DNA of 64,000 bases, taken from the NCBI RefSeq assembly GCF_965233615.1, contig NZ_OZ247495.1. One strand, given 5' to 3'. The stretch's first letter is position 1. Every line of letters begins with the position of its first letter. Positions 44,501 through 53,264 of the stretch are shown here, piece by piece. Position numbers and translations under genes: made by a program. Under the pieces are notes generated by a model, which saw only the letters and a list, made by a program, of their open reading frames with translations, was not told the origin of the DNA and did no database searches. Source of the stretch: Pelagibius sp028280305 (GTDB lineage: Bacteria > Pseudomonadota > Alphaproteobacteria > Kiloniellales > Kiloniellaceae).

Positions 44501-45295
44501 GCGACAGCGCGACAATTGGCCGAGGAGGCGAGCCTCGCCAAATCGAGTTTCCTGGCAAACATGAGCCATGAACTGCGTACACCGCTGAATGCGATCATCG
44601 GTTTCTCCAACATGATTGGCGAGGAGACCTTCGGCAGGCACAGCCATGCAAAGTATGCCGAGTACGGCAAGGATATCGGCAACGCAGCGGATCATCTCCT
44701 GGGCATGATCAACCACATTCTCGATCTTTCAAAGATCGAGTCCGGCCGACTGGAACTTGAAGAAGAGTACCTGAACCTGGCGGATTGCCAGCAGCGCGTC
44801 TTCAAGCTCTTCGAACAGGGCGCCAAGCTGAAGAACATCGAGCTGACTGCGAAGGTCGCCAAAGACTTGCCGAGGGTGAAAGCCGACCAGAGTGCCGTTC
44901 AACAGATCCTGATAAACCTGATCGCAAACTCAATGAAGTTTGTGGGTGACAAGGGAAAGATCAGTTGCAGTGCCCAGCTGCTGCGAAGTTCCGGCGATCT
45001 GATACTCGAAGTGATGGACAACGGCATTGGCATTGCGCCTGACGACATCCAGCGCATCACCGAACCTTTTTCCCAGGTCCGCTCTACCTTGACCACCAAC
45101 AATTCCGGTGTCGGATTGGGGTTGTCTCTGGTCAAGGGTTTGGCCGAGCTGCATCAGGCCAGTCTCGAGATTGTGAGTGATATCGGCAAGGGAACCAAGG
45201 TTCGCCTTGTCTTTCCGGCCGACCGTGTCGAGCAGGTCCGAGGTCGGCTAAAGAGTCAGCCGAAAAAGCAACCGCAGTCCGTAGCCGGCAGCTAA
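41594..45295 (+). CDS. CheB-CheR-PAS-histidine kinase fusion protein
   Basis: A 1233-residue cytoplasmic sensor. Residues ~1-190 are a CheB methylesterase domain with S13, H40 and D132 intact. Residues ~205-470 are a CheR methyltransferase (GVTSFFRDPGVW, RVWVPGCSSGEEPYSLAI). A PAS-like segment leads to a coiled coil of repeated EELQ-S-NEEL units near 640-700. Two PAS domains follow, then HisKA with H992 in ANMSHELRTPLNAIIGF and an HATPase with NLIANSMKF, DNGIGIAPDD and GVGLGLSLVKGL. There is no receiver domain, so a separate regulator must take the phosphate. Start TTG follows GGGGAG. Such proteins are common in alphaproteobacteria; the signal is unknown. Confidence 0.92.
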   Translation: MGGSLAVIGIGASAGGLEALREFVANLAPDGRTCYVVAQHLSPSHRSMLMELLARETTLEVKEITRNQRPNPDIVYITPPNRHVELQNGQLTVRTPKIKAGPQPSVDLLFASLALECEERATGVIFSGTGSDGARGIQAIKAAGGITFAQDSSAKYNGMPNAAIGTGCVDLVLSPSEVAKRLPQLLDSGQREVLKEDDGAGISDTYVDICALIRTHTNIDFANYRSSTILRRLSRRMSLLHLPGLDTYLELLNNDPGEIDRLVRELLIGVTSFFRDPGVWKAMQQPIEKLVASKDRGSTIRVWVPGCSSGEEPYSLAILFAEVMRKAKKRMKVQIFASDLDSNALARARRGIYPPSVAEQMNTTLLNRYFSPMASEFSVKQEIREMIVFSRHDLIQDPPFSKIDLISCRNLFIYFKPELQRRILERFHYALNSGCLLLLGKSEAISDLGDLFDLVDRSHKMFRAASYKCSPFRPSAFTPMKNPLPLSAKHKAVQPRSREARANEAIAKRFGPPTVIVDSGDKPLHIAGAIKPYLNVPMGSSQFDVYSLIDEDLRAELRALLLRSRRENVVVRSRLHTAEVEGDKWQYRIVIHPYRDNETDEELNLIAFMTVRALLEEEEGEVDETGKHDQVKELEHELLAMREHLHTMVNELETSNEELQALNEELQSSNEELQSTNEELETSNEELQSTNEELTTVNEEIVVKSDALTEAYSFQASILESISDAVVVVDRNLVIQRYNAAASRVFSIDEHGIGEPLTALKASFRLPDLRNLVEDVIRGGKPKSKSIRAAQIESYFDLAVHPCINEGQAVTGAVLTLHDVSRLAKANTKLRRSRRELAEEMELRRAILDSTPAQIAVLDGHGVITLVNEAWREFGRQNGGTDDSFGIGMSYLTACENSDDAASNEVAERLREILDGQAKLAEVRYSCHAPDEPRWFKCVMRRTTLPNDEVGVLMMHINIATEMRLQRSMATARQLAEEASLAKSSFLANMSHELRTPLNAIIGFSNMIGEETFGRHSHAKYAEYGKDIGNAADHLLGMINHILDLSKIESGRLELEEEYLNLADCQQRVFKLFEQGAKLKNIELTAKVAKDLPRVKADQSAVQQILINLIANSMKFVGDKGKISCSAQLLRSSGDLILEVMDNGIGIAPDDIQRITEPFSQVRSTLTTNNSGVGLGLSLVKGLAELHQASLEIVSDIGKGTKVRLVFPADRVEQVRGRLKSQPKKQPQSVAGS

Positions 45296-45321
45296 CGCCA
45301 GATTGAAACGGGCGAGCATGC

Positions 45322-46281
45322 CTATTCGCGCGTTTCGATGGCGCGCGGGTCCAGGGCGTCCTGCAGCCCGTCGCCCAGGAAGTTGAAGGCGATGACGGTC
45401 AGGAAGATCAGCAAGCCGGGGTAGACAGCCAAAACCGGCGAATCCCAGATCAGCTCCTGGGCATTGGTGAGCATATTGCCCCAGGACGGTAATGGCGGTT
45501 GAATGCCGAGGCCCAGAAAGCTCAGAACCGATTCCAGCAGGATTATCCCGCCGACTGAAAGCGTGGTGGCGACAATGATGGGCGAGACCACGTTGGGCAG
45601 GATGTGGACCAGCATGATGCGGGGCGCCGAAGCGCCCAGAGCTTCGGCGGCACGCACGAACTCCCGCGTCCTCATGGAAAGCGTGGCCCCGCGCACCAGG
45701 CGGGCGACGGTGGTCCAGCCGACCAGGACGATCAGGGCCACCATGCGATAGATCGAGACGCTTTCCGAGGCCACGAGATCGCTCGGCAGCCCCAACTTGT
45801 TGAGATCGACGGCGGCCAGGATGATCAGCAGCGGCAGGATCGGGAGGGCGATGACGCCGTCTGTGAAGCGCATCACAAGGCTGTCCAGGCGTCCACCGTA
45901 GTAGCCGGCGAGAATGCCGAGAAAGGTGCCGATGACGGCTGAGCCGACTGCCGCGGTCAGCCCCACGATCAGTGAGACCTGGCCGCCGTAGAGCAGCCGC
46001 ACCAGCGTATCGCGCCCCAGCTCGTCGGTTCCGAGCGGATGCTGCGCCGAGGGTGGTTGCTTGGTGTTGAAGAGGTCGACCAGATTGCCGTCGACGCCGA
46101 GCATCGACTCGATCAGCGATGCCGAGGCGGTGAGCAAAGATAGAAGAACAAGAAACACGAGACTGACGACGGCCAGACGGTGAGCGAAGAAGCGCCGCCA
46201 GAATATCTGCCTGACCGTCAGCGCGGCGCTGCCTGCAAGGGCGGCGTCCGCTGCGAGGACGGGAGGCGCCTGTTCGCTCAT
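45322..46281 (-). CDS. Peptide ABC transporter permease, DppC type (second system)
   Basis: Permease of 319 residues: cytoplasmic N-terminus, first span VVSLVFLVLLSLLTASASLI, LGTDELGRDTLVRLLYGGQ, EAA motif FVRAAEALGASAPRIMLVHILPN, C-terminus GDGLQDALDPRAIETRE. The start overlaps the stop of the DppB-type gene by 4 bp (ATGA). Last gene of a three-gene leftward unit without ATPases; ATP-binding subunits must come from elsewhere. Ends 26 bp from the end of the convergent kinase gene. Confidence 0.88.
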   Translation of the reverse strand: MSEQAPPVLAADAALAGSAALTVRQIFWRRFFAHRLAVVSLVFLVLLSLLTASASLIESMLGVDGNLVDLFNTKQPPSAQHPLGTDELGRDTLVRLLYGGQVSLIVGLTAAVGSAVIGTFLGILAGYYGGRLDSLVMRFTDGVIALPILPLLIILAAVDLNKLGLPSDLVASESVSIYRMVALIVLVGWTTVARLVRGATLSMRTREFVRAAEALGASAPRIMLVHILPNVVSPIIVATTLSVGGIILLESVLSFLGLGIQPPLPSWGNMLTNAQELIWDSPVLAVYPGLLIFLTVIAFNFLGDGLQDALDPRAIETRE

Positions 46282-47225
46282 TGATAGGAAATCCTCGGAT
46301 CGAGCCAGGTGTAAGCGAGATCCGCAAGGAGGTTCGCCAGCAAGGTCGTCAGGGTCGCCAGCAGCAGACCGACGAGCGCCACGTTGTAGTCGTTGCCGAC
46401 GACGGAATAATAAATCGTCTTGCCCATGCCGAGGTAGGCGAAGATGGTCTCGGTGATCAATGCGCCTGAAAAGAGATTGCCCATCTGTAAAGCGAGAATG
46501 GTAGCGACCGGTATCATTGCGTTGCGCAGCACGTGGCCGGTCAGGATCTGCCGGCCGCTGAGTCCCTTGGCCCGGGCCGTACGCACATAGTCCTGGCGCA
46601 GCGCCTCGATCGCCGCGGCCCGCATGAAGCGGATCACGCCGCCGATGGTGGCGATGGTGAGGGCGATGACCGGCAACACGAGGAAGCGTTGGTCGGCCCA
46701 GAAATCGCGGCCTTCACCCATACCCCCGGCGGGCAGCCAACCCAGAGTGACGGAGAACAGGATGATCAGTAGGATCGCGAGCCAAAAGGGCGGGATCGAT
46801 ATGCCGGCGAAAGCCAGCAGGTTGATGCCGTGATCCACCAGGCCTTGCGGACGGGTTGCCGCGTAGATGCCGGCGGGCAGGGCGATGGCCAGCGCCAGAA
46901 CAAAACTGAGGCCCATGAGAATGATGGTGTTGCCCAGACGCGGCAGCAGGATGTCCAGCGTCGGCTGGTTATAGAGGCGCGAATAGCCGAAATCGCCCTG
47001 CAGCGCCGAGCCCAGCCAGGTCATATAGCGTTCCGTGATCGGCCGGTCGAGACCGTAGAGCGCGCGCAGGCGCGCGGCATCCTCCGGGCTCATCTCGGGA
47101 TCGGAGAAGATCATTACATCGATGGGATCGCCGGGCATCAGCCCGATCAGACCGAAGATCAGGGCCGACATGATGGCCAGCACCAGAAAGGACTCCGTCA
47201 GCCGGCGTGCCAGGTAGGCAAGCAT
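46278..47225 (-). CDS. Peptide ABC transporter permease, DppB type (second system)
   Basis: Permease of 315 residues beginning MLAYLARRLTESFLVLAIMS, with the family loop LRALYGLDRPITERYMTWLG and EAA motif DYVRTARAKGLSGRQILTGHVLRN. Six spans are visible, ending DLAYTWLDPRISYQ. Its start is 15 bp after the binding-protein stop. With the DppC-type gene it forms a heteromeric channel. Confidence 0.9.
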   Translation of the reverse strand: MLAYLARRLTESFLVLAIMSALIFGLIGLMPGDPIDVMIFSDPEMSPEDAARLRALYGLDRPITERYMTWLGSALQGDFGYSRLYNQPTLDILLPRLGNTIILMGLSFVLALAIALPAGIYAATRPQGLVDHGINLLAFAGISIPPFWLAILLIILFSVTLGWLPAGGMGEGRDFWADQRFLVLPVIALTIATIGGVIRFMRAAAIEALRQDYVRTARAKGLSGRQILTGHVLRNAMIPVATILALQMGNLFSGALITETIFAYLGMGKTIYYSVVGNDYNVALVGLLLATLTTLLANLLADLAYTWLDPRISYQ

Positions 47226-47240
47226 CGCGGGGCCCCCTGC

Positions 47241-48911
47241 TCAGCGGTCCTCGACTGTCCAGTTTTCGACCCAGAGCGATGAGGTGGCCATCTGGCCGGT
47301 CGGGCGCACACCTCTCAGCCATTTGGGCAGCACATAGGCGTTGGCGCGCCAGTAAAGCGAGACGACCGGCACTTCCTCGGCGTAGATCTGTTGAACACGC
47401 GCCCACATCTCTTTGCGGGTCGGCCGGTCGAGCTCCACGCCGATAGCTTCGATCAACTCGTCCATTTCGGTGTTGCGAAAGCCGGTGTAATTCTGGCCGG
47501 ACCAACCGTTGGCCTCGTTGGGGATCTCTTCGGAGTGCAGGGTGCTGCGCGGCACATGTTCCGGTCCCTTGCCCCAGGCAAACATCGCAAGGCCGGTGAA
47601 GCGGCGGTGATGGACGGTTTCGCCGAAGAAGACCCGCGCCGGTTCATTGCGTACCCGGATATCGAGGCCGGCCTGCCGCCATTGACTCTGCAGTACCTGC
47701 TGGACGAGCTCGCGAATCCGATTGCCGGCGGTGGTCATGAACTCGAGGCGCAAAGCTTCGCCCGCTGCATTGTGCCGGATCCCGTCGCGGATATCACTCC
47801 AGCCGGCGGCGTCCAGCAGCTCCCCGGCCTTCTCCGGATCGTGGTCATACATCTTGATGTCGGGGGCGTAGACCCAGTCGAGTGGAGAGACGCCGGAATG
47901 GGCGACCGGCTGGCGGCCTTCGAAGAGCCTTTGGCTGATCGCTTCGCCGTCGATGGCATAGACCAGCGCCTGGCGGACCCTCTTGTCCTGCAGGATCGGG
48001 TTCTCCAGCATCAGGTCGATGTGTTCATAAAGCAGGCCGGGTTCGTAGATGATCTGGTAGTCATCGCCGTGGCGCTTCTCAAAAGCCAGGGCTTGATCGA
48101 GCGAGAGGCCCAATTCACCGGCGATCATATCGACGTTCCCAGACAGCAGGTTGGCTTCCAGGGCGGTGGTTTTCTCGATCGTCAGCAAGGTAATGCGGTC
48201 GAAGACCGGCTTTTCCCCCCACCAGGACTCATTGCGCTCCAGGACGATGCGTGACCCGGGCACAGCTTCGACAATGCGGTAAGGTCCGAAGGCGAGGCCC
48301 GGATTGGTCGGATCGCTGTCGAAGGCGGTGCGGTTTTTGTAGTCGTCCGGCGCGGCATCGAAGATTGGTCCTTCGATATGGGCCGGCAGCAGCTTGAAGT
48401 CGTTGATGGCCGCATACTCAAACGAAACACGGTCGGCATGCATAACGAAGGTCTTGTCGTCGATCACATCGATCGAAAGAATGCGGCGGTAGAGCTCCAG
48501 ATTGCCGATACCGGATTTCTCGTGTCGTCCGACTTTCCAGGTGAAGACTACGTCTTCTGTGGTGATCGGCGTCCCGTCGCCCCAGGTCGCCTGCGGCTGG
48601 ATCCGATAGGTGAGGGCGATGCCGCGGCCGTCGCCGGCGCCCTCGACGCCTTCCGGCAGATCCTCCGGCACGGCGGTGCCGGCTTCGATGGACGGCAGTT
48701 CGACACAAAGCATGCAGACCAACTGCCACTCGTGATCGTAAACCGTCATCGGGCGCTGGGTCATGGACATCACATAAGACTTGGCAGTCGAGGCCTCCAT
48801 GTTGGGGTGCAGGGTCGTGGGATACTGTGAGAGGCCGATGCGCAGCTCGGTCGCGGAGGCAGTCGCGGAGCCCGCGAGGACCATGATGATCGACAAAATC
48901 AGCTTTCGCAT
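47241..48911 (-). CDS. Peptide/nickel-type ABC binding protein (second system)
   Basis: Binding protein of 556 residues of the SBP_bac_5 family. A short signal (MRKLILSIIMVLAGSATASA) is cleaved before TELRIGLSQYPTTLHPNMEA. Family patterns include TYRIQPQATWGDGTPITTED and LQDKRVRQALVYAIDGEAIS. Compared with the binding protein at 27255 it has a different start and low similarity, so the ligands probably differ. It heads a binding protein-permease-permease unit, and the promoter should lie in the 105 bp before the next gene's end. Substrate unknown. Confidence 0.9.
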   Translation of the reverse strand: MRKLILSIIMVLAGSATASATELRIGLSQYPTTLHPNMEASTAKSYVMSMTQRPMTVYDHEWQLVCMLCVELPSIEAGTAVPEDLPEGVEGAGDGRGIALTYRIQPQATWGDGTPITTEDVVFTWKVGRHEKSGIGNLELYRRILSIDVIDDKTFVMHADRVSFEYAAINDFKLLPAHIEGPIFDAAPDDYKNRTAFDSDPTNPGLAFGPYRIVEAVPGSRIVLERNESWWGEKPVFDRITLLTIEKTTALEANLLSGNVDMIAGELGLSLDQALAFEKRHGDDYQIIYEPGLLYEHIDLMLENPILQDKRVRQALVYAIDGEAISQRLFEGRQPVAHSGVSPLDWVYAPDIKMYDHDPEKAGELLDAAGWSDIRDGIRHNAAGEALRLEFMTTAGNRIRELVQQVLQSQWRQAGLDIRVRNEPARVFFGETVHHRRFTGLAMFAWGKGPEHVPRSTLHSEEIPNEANGWSGQNYTGFRNTEMDELIEAIGVELDRPTRKEMWARVQQIYAEEVPVVSLYWRANAYVLPKWLRGVRPTGQMATSSLWVENWTVEDR

Positions 48912-49016
48912 CCCTACACCCCTTGTTTGACCTGTCCGGTCGCTCCGCCCAGCATACCTGGGCGGTCTGGTCCACAGTCTAGCCGACTCCGGGACGAAGG
49001 CGAAGGGGATCGGTGT

Positions 49017-50009
49017 CTAGAGCCAGCCGCGCTCTTTGAAATAGCGCAACGCGCCTTCATGTAAAGGCGCCGAGAGGCCGTCGCGCACCATCAGTGCAGG
49101 CTGCAGGTCAGTGAATGCCGGGTGCAGACTTCGGAAGCTGTCGAAATTGTCGAAGACAGCCCTTGTTATGGCGTAGACCGTTTCGGCGTCGACCTTGCTG
49201 GAGGTGACGACGGTGGCCTTAACCCCGAAGGTCCGTACATCGTCCAGGTTGCCGGAGTAAAGCCCGCCGGGGATCGAGGTGAAAGCGTAATAGGGGCGCT
49301 CGGCAATGAGCTTTTCGATTTCCTTGCCGGAGACCTCTGCAATCATCGCGTCGCAGAGCCTCACCGCCTGTGCGACGGAATCATTGGGGTGGCCCACGGT
49401 ATAGACCATTGCCTGAACCCGATCATGGCAAAGTGCAAGAGACTGTTGGCTTGCGGGTAGTTCATCGGTCAGGCTGAACGACCTCTTGTTCCAGCCCATC
49501 GCCTCCATAACCACTTCCATGGTGCCGCGTTGGCCGGAGCCGGGATTGCCGATGTTGACCCTTCGGCCCTCCAGATCGCGGAGGTGCCGGATTCCGGAGT
49601 CCCGCCGTGCCACAAGCGTAAAGGGCTCGCCGTGCACTGAGAATACCGCGCGCAGATCCGGATCGGGTTCGGCGGTGGTGAAGCGGCTGGTTCCCTTGAC
49701 CGCATGGTATTGCCAGTCGGACTGTGCCACAGCCAGTTGCAGCTGACCGCTGCGCAAGGCCTGCAGGTTTGATATTGATCCGGCTGTCGAGGGTGCATCG
49801 CAGGCAATGCCGTGGTCGGCCTGGGTCTGATTGACCAGCCGGCAAATGGCGCGGCCGACCTGAAAGTAGACGCCCGCCCGGCTGCCGGTCCCGATGGTGA
49901 CTTTGTTGTCGCTGGCCCAGGCGGGTGTGCCGATCGGCAAGGCAAGGCAGATCAGCGACAAACAGATGTAGAGGCTGCGCCAGCCCGACTTGAAGGTCCG
50001 CAGCAACAC
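49017..50009 (-). CDS. TAXI family TRAP-type binding protein
   Basis: Periplasmic TAXI-type substrate-binding protein, 330 residues from GTG 50009. That start has GGGGAG in front and leaves a classic signal (SLYICLSLICLALPIGTPAWA); the frame continues 15 codons to 50054. Mature landmarks: VTIGTGSRAGVYFQVGRAIC, SNLQALRSGQLQLAVAQSDW, VNIGNPGSGQRGTMEVVMEA and YTVGHPNDSVAQAV. Members usually work with fused DctQM TRAP permeases for C4-dicarboxylates or glutamate. No permease gene is near, so the partner is unlinked or the protein has a sensory role. Confidence 0.85.
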   Translation of the reverse strand: MLLRTFKSGWRSLYICLSLICLALPIGTPAWASDNKVTIGTGSRAGVYFQVGRAICRLVNQTQADHGIACDAPSTAGSISNLQALRSGQLQLAVAQSDWQYHAVKGTSRFTTAEPDPDLRAVFSVHGEPFTLVARRDSGIRHLRDLEGRRVNIGNPGSGQRGTMEVVMEAMGWNKRSFSLTDELPASQQSLALCHDRVQAMVYTVGHPNDSVAQAVRLCDAMIAEVSGKEIEKLIAERPYYAFTSIPGGLYSGNLDDVRTFGVKATVVTSSKVDAETVYAITRAVFDNFDSFRSLHPAFTDLQPALMVRDGLSAPLHEGALRYFKERGWL

Positions 50010-50200
50010 GACAAGCTCCCCTATGCTTCCCCGAACGCTGCCCGCGACTTCCACGACCCCTTGGGGTTTGTGGGCAGCCGGCGGATCACAGCGCTGATCA
50101 GGAAAGACTAGAGCATGTTCGGGCGATTTGGAACCTTTTGGCCCTTGGCCACGCTGTTGCGTCTGGGCCGCAATGCCTAGGACGGATTTCCGGGGTAAGC

Positions 50201-50761
50201 TCAGGCGGTCAGGGCCCGGTCCCAGTCCATGATATCTTTGTAGAGGGCTGCGAACCGTTCATCTTCGCGCATTTCGAAGAGCGGGTCTTTCATCGGCTTC
50301 AATTGATTGGCGATCGCATCCCAGTCTTCGCGTTTCAGGCAGCGTTGGGCGGCCGGGAAAAAGTGCTTCTCCTCCATCATGATGTGATGCCGATAGGCGT
50401 TCAGGAAATCCTGGGCGACTTTCTTGACGGCTTCGCGCTCCACAGCGATGTCTTGCTCCACGGTGCGGATTGCGGCGGCGAATCGCCTGGTCACACTGGC
50501 GAGTTCGTTGTGCTCTTCGCGCAGATCTTTGAGGCCGCCGAGTGCTTCCGGATCGCGTGCCCGCAACCGGTCGAACATCAGATCTTCCAAGGGGTGATGG
50601 TGAAGGTCGGGGTAGGAAAGACAGTAATAAAGAATACCGTCCAGAATCTCGAAGTCGACCGCTTCGCCCTCTTCGAAGCGGGCCAACTGGCGCTCTAGCG
50701 CGTCGAGCAACTTGGTTAGCCGCGAATGATCGCTGCGCAAGGATTCGATGACGCCGGCCAT
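50201..50761 (-). CDS. Hemerythrin HHE domain protein
   Basis: A 186-residue four-helix hemerythrin-like protein that should hold a di-iron centre. Candidate ligands are H in SDHSRLTKLL, HH-E in YPDLHHHPLEDLMFDRL, H in REEHNELASV and H-E-H in YRHHIMMEEKHFFPAAQ. Members bind oxygen or nitric oxide or sense iron and redox state. A TTGAC-N4-GTCAA site is centred about 77 bp upstream, suggesting control by an FNR/FixK protein, which fits an oxygen-related role. Divergent from the PHB depolymerase gene across 292 bp that also carries a GTGCCGC/GCGGCAC hairpin at 51013-51029. Confidence 0.88.
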   Translation of the reverse strand: MAGVIESLRSDHSRLTKLLDALERQLARFEEGEAVDFEILDGILYYCLSYPDLHHHPLEDLMFDRLRARDPEALGGLKDLREEHNELASVTRRFAAAIRTVEQDIAVEREAVKKVAQDFLNAYRHHIMMEEKHFFPAAQRCLKREDWDAIANQLKPMKDPLFEMREDERFAALYKDIMDWDRALTA

Positions 50762-50830
50762 GATGCTACCTCTGCCTTAGAAAGTCGTTTGTTAGCGATT
50801 TCACCCTAGGATTGCGGACTTTGTGGCGCA

Positions 50831-50844
50831 TTGACTTGCGTCAA
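50831..50844. promoter_or_regulatory. FNR/FixK-type operator between hemerythrin and phaZ
   Basis: TTGACTTGCGTCAA, a perfect TTGAC-N4-GTCAA dyad. It is 70 bp before the hemerythrin start and 210 bp before phaZ, so control of hemerythrin is more likely. Confidence 0.68.
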
Positions 50845-51053
50845 GGCTTTTCGAGGCCTGCTGCGGGCCGGAACGGGAGACTTTTCGCTTCGCGCGGCGC
50901 GGGCCGGAGTGATAGCGTTCGGGCGCATCGTGATCAGGCTGTCATGATCCTGCAATGCCGTTTGGCCCGAAACGCCGAATGCCAACCAACAAGGACAGCG
51001 CCAGGAGGGAGAGTGCCGCAAGGCGGCACGGAGACTCTGGAGGCCATTAGGTT

Positions 51054-52304
51054 TTGCTTTATCACGCTTATGAGTTGACCCACGCAGCGGTACAGCCTTT
51101 GCGAATTCAGTCGGATGCCATGCGCCGGCTTTATCGCAGCGCCCTTAATCCGGTTGCCTACACGCCGGTCGGAAAGGCGGTGGCTGCCGCTTGCGAAGTC
51201 TTTGAGAATGTGACCCGACGCTATCGCAAACCTGAATGGTCTATCGACGCGGTTGAGATCGATGGGCAGGCGGTGGCGGTCGAACCGAAGCTGGTTTACG
51301 GCAAGCTGTTCTGCGATCTGCTGCATTTCAAACGCGATGCCGAGGCGACCGCGGGACGGAAAGACCCGAAGGTCTTGATAGTCGCTCCGCTGTCCGGCCA
51401 CTACGCGACCCTGCTGCGCGGAACCGTGAAGGCGATGATTCCCGAGCATGAGGTTTTCGTCACCGACTGGCGTGACGCTAGGCTGATGCCGCTGGCTTAC
51501 GGCCGCTTCGATTTGGACGACTTCATCGACTACGTTGCCGAATTCATTCGCTTTATCGGACCGGATACGCATGTGATTGCGGTCTGCCAACCGTCGGTTC
51601 CCGTCCTGGCGGCGGCGGCGGTAATGGCGGCCCAGGGCGACCCCGTCCAGCCGGCTTCCATGACGCTGATCGGCGGACCGATCGACACCCGGCGTAATCC
51701 GACCGCGGTCAACGATCTCGCGGCGTCAAAGCCGCTGTCCTGGTTCGAGCACTCGGTCATTTCGACCGTGCCTTTTCCGCATCCCGGCGCCTTGCGGCCG
51801 GTCTATCCGGGTTTTCTGCAGCTGACCGGATTCATGACCATGAATCTGGAGCGGCATATGGATGCCCATGCCGACCTTTTCCGTCATCTGATCGAAGGTG
51901 ATTGCGATTCTGTCGAACAGCATCAGCGCTTCTACGAGGAGTACCGCTCGGTCATGGATCTGACCGCCGAGTTCTACCTTCAGACCATCAAGACGGTTTT
52001 TCAGGACCACGCCCTGCCGGAAGGCAAGATGCGCCATCGCGGAGAGTTGGTGGATTGCGGTGAGATACGCAACACGGCGCTGATGACGATCGAGGGCGAA
52101 CTGGATGACATCTGCGGTCTCGGCCAGACCGAGGCGGCTCACGACCTTTGTCGCAACATTCCGCAGGACGACAGGCACCACTATGTGCAGAAGGACGTCG
52201 GGCATTATGGTGTGTTCAACGGACGCCGCTGGCGGGAAGAAATCCAACCCCGGCTGCGAAACATGATCCGGACGACGGAGCAGAGGCGCCAGAGACTGCT
52301 TTAG
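51054..52304 (+). CDS. phaZ: Intracellular poly(3-hydroxybutyrate) depolymerase
   Basis: Intracellular PHB depolymerase of the PhaZa1 type that mobilises storage granules. The 416-residue protein begins MLYHAYELTH, the family N-terminus, so the TTG at 51054 with GGAGG upstream is accepted. It has an alpha/beta hydrolase fold with cysteine nucleophile C178 in VIAVCQPSVPVLAA, as in Ralstonia-type enzymes, acid Asp in IEGELDDICG, and His in KDVGHYGVFNG. PHA synthase is not in the window. An FNR-type site 210 bp upstream might also affect this gene. Confidence 0.92.
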   Translation: MLYHAYELTHAAVQPLRIQSDAMRRLYRSALNPVAYTPVGKAVAAACEVFENVTRRYRKPEWSIDAVEIDGQAVAVEPKLVYGKLFCDLLHFKRDAEATAGRKDPKVLIVAPLSGHYATLLRGTVKAMIPEHEVFVTDWRDARLMPLAYGRFDLDDFIDYVAEFIRFIGPDTHVIAVCQPSVPVLAAAAVMAAQGDPVQPASMTLIGGPIDTRRNPTAVNDLAASKPLSWFEHSVISTVPFPHPGALRPVYPGFLQLTGFMTMNLERHMDAHADLFRHLIEGDCDSVEQHQRFYEEYRSVMDLTAEFYLQTIKTVFQDHALPEGKMRHRGELVDCGEIRNTALMTIEGELDDICGLGQTEAAHDLCRNIPQDDRHHYVQKDVGHYGVFNGRRWREEIQPRLRNMIRTTEQRRQRLL

Positions 52305-52389
52305 CCGGAAGTGATATGTGTCTGTTTGCCGGCGCCTGGTCGCGGGCCGCGCGGCTCGGCGCAGAGGGCCCGGGTTTGATGTTGTGGGT

Positions 52390-53079
52390 TTAGGCGCTGC
52401 GCTTCTGCAGCCGCTCTGCGGTAAGCGGTTCTGCCCTAGCCTCGGTCTTTGTCGAAGCAATGCCCTGACGACTGTAACGCCAGACGGCAGCCGGCGGAAT
52501 ATTGTCCATCACCCAGCTGGCGCGCTGCGCCTTCAGGCCCAGGCGGGAGACGATGCGCCGCGAAACGGGGGAGGCGGGACCATAAGTGAATTGGACCAGC
52601 GCGCCTTCCTCGCCGAGCACCGCCATCGCCTCGGAAACGATCTGCAGGCAGATGCGATCTGGGATCGACAGCAGCGGCAGGCTTGAGACGATCCCCTTCA
52701 CCTTGCCGATGCCGGCGGCCTTCAAGAGGCTGCGCAGATTTGCGGCATCGCCTTGAAGAACCCGGACGTCGGGGAAACGCTCTGCGATCACACGATAGAA
52801 TGACGGATCCCGTTCGATCACCGTGATGTCGCCGGGCGCAAAACCGGCGGTCCGGAGGGCGGCCGTGATGTTACCGGTCCCGCCGCCGAGTTCGATAACC
52901 GCGCCTTCGCCATCACGGTCGATCTCCGCAACCATGGCGGCGGCCAGGCTCTTGCCGCTGGGCACGACCGCGCCCACGGCCTTTGGGTTCCGCAACCAGC
53001 GGCCCAGAAAACGTATGTTGCGGCGCAGGGATGTTTTCCCCTGATTTATCGGCATTTGCGGCCCAGTAAAGTTAACCAT
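52390..53079 (-). CDS. PmtA-like phospholipid N-methyltransferase
   Basis: Class I SAM methyltransferase of 229 residues resembling alphaproteobacterial PmtA, which converts phosphatidylethanolamine to phosphatidylcholine. The N-terminal amphipathic region (RNIRFLGRWLRNPKAVGAVV) could bind membrane. SAM motif I is AVIELGGGTGNITAALR, acid VIERDPSF, and the family core VSSLPLLSIPDR. Similar SLPLL-type motifs also occur in rRNA dimethylases, so rRNA methylation is the main alternative. The start may be internal at ATG 53052 (MPINQGKTS). The neighbour is phaZ, convergent. Confidence 0.8.
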   Translation of the reverse strand: MVNFTGPQMPINQGKTSLRRNIRFLGRWLRNPKAVGAVVPSGKSLAAAMVAEIDRDGEGAVIELGGGTGNITAALRTAGFAPGDITVIERDPSFYRVIAERFPDVRVLQGDAANLRSLLKAAGIGKVKGIVSSLPLLSIPDRICLQIVSEAMAVLGEEGALVQFTYGPASPVSRRIVSRLGLKAQRASWVMDNIPPAAVWRYSRQGIASTKTEARAEPLTAERLQKRSA

Positions 53080-53264
53080 ACCGAAGTCGGCCGTACCCCT
53101 CTCTCAACCGCCCTGTGGAGGTCGGGGAGGAAGAGCGCAAGGCGCCGGCGACTCCATTGTTCGCAATTCTACAAGCTGTATATGGACTTTGCCGAAAGAT
53201 CCACAAGTGATCTTCCTGTGGCCGCCCCCGCTTCTGCCGGCCTGGCCCTGAACCGGAAAACGGC

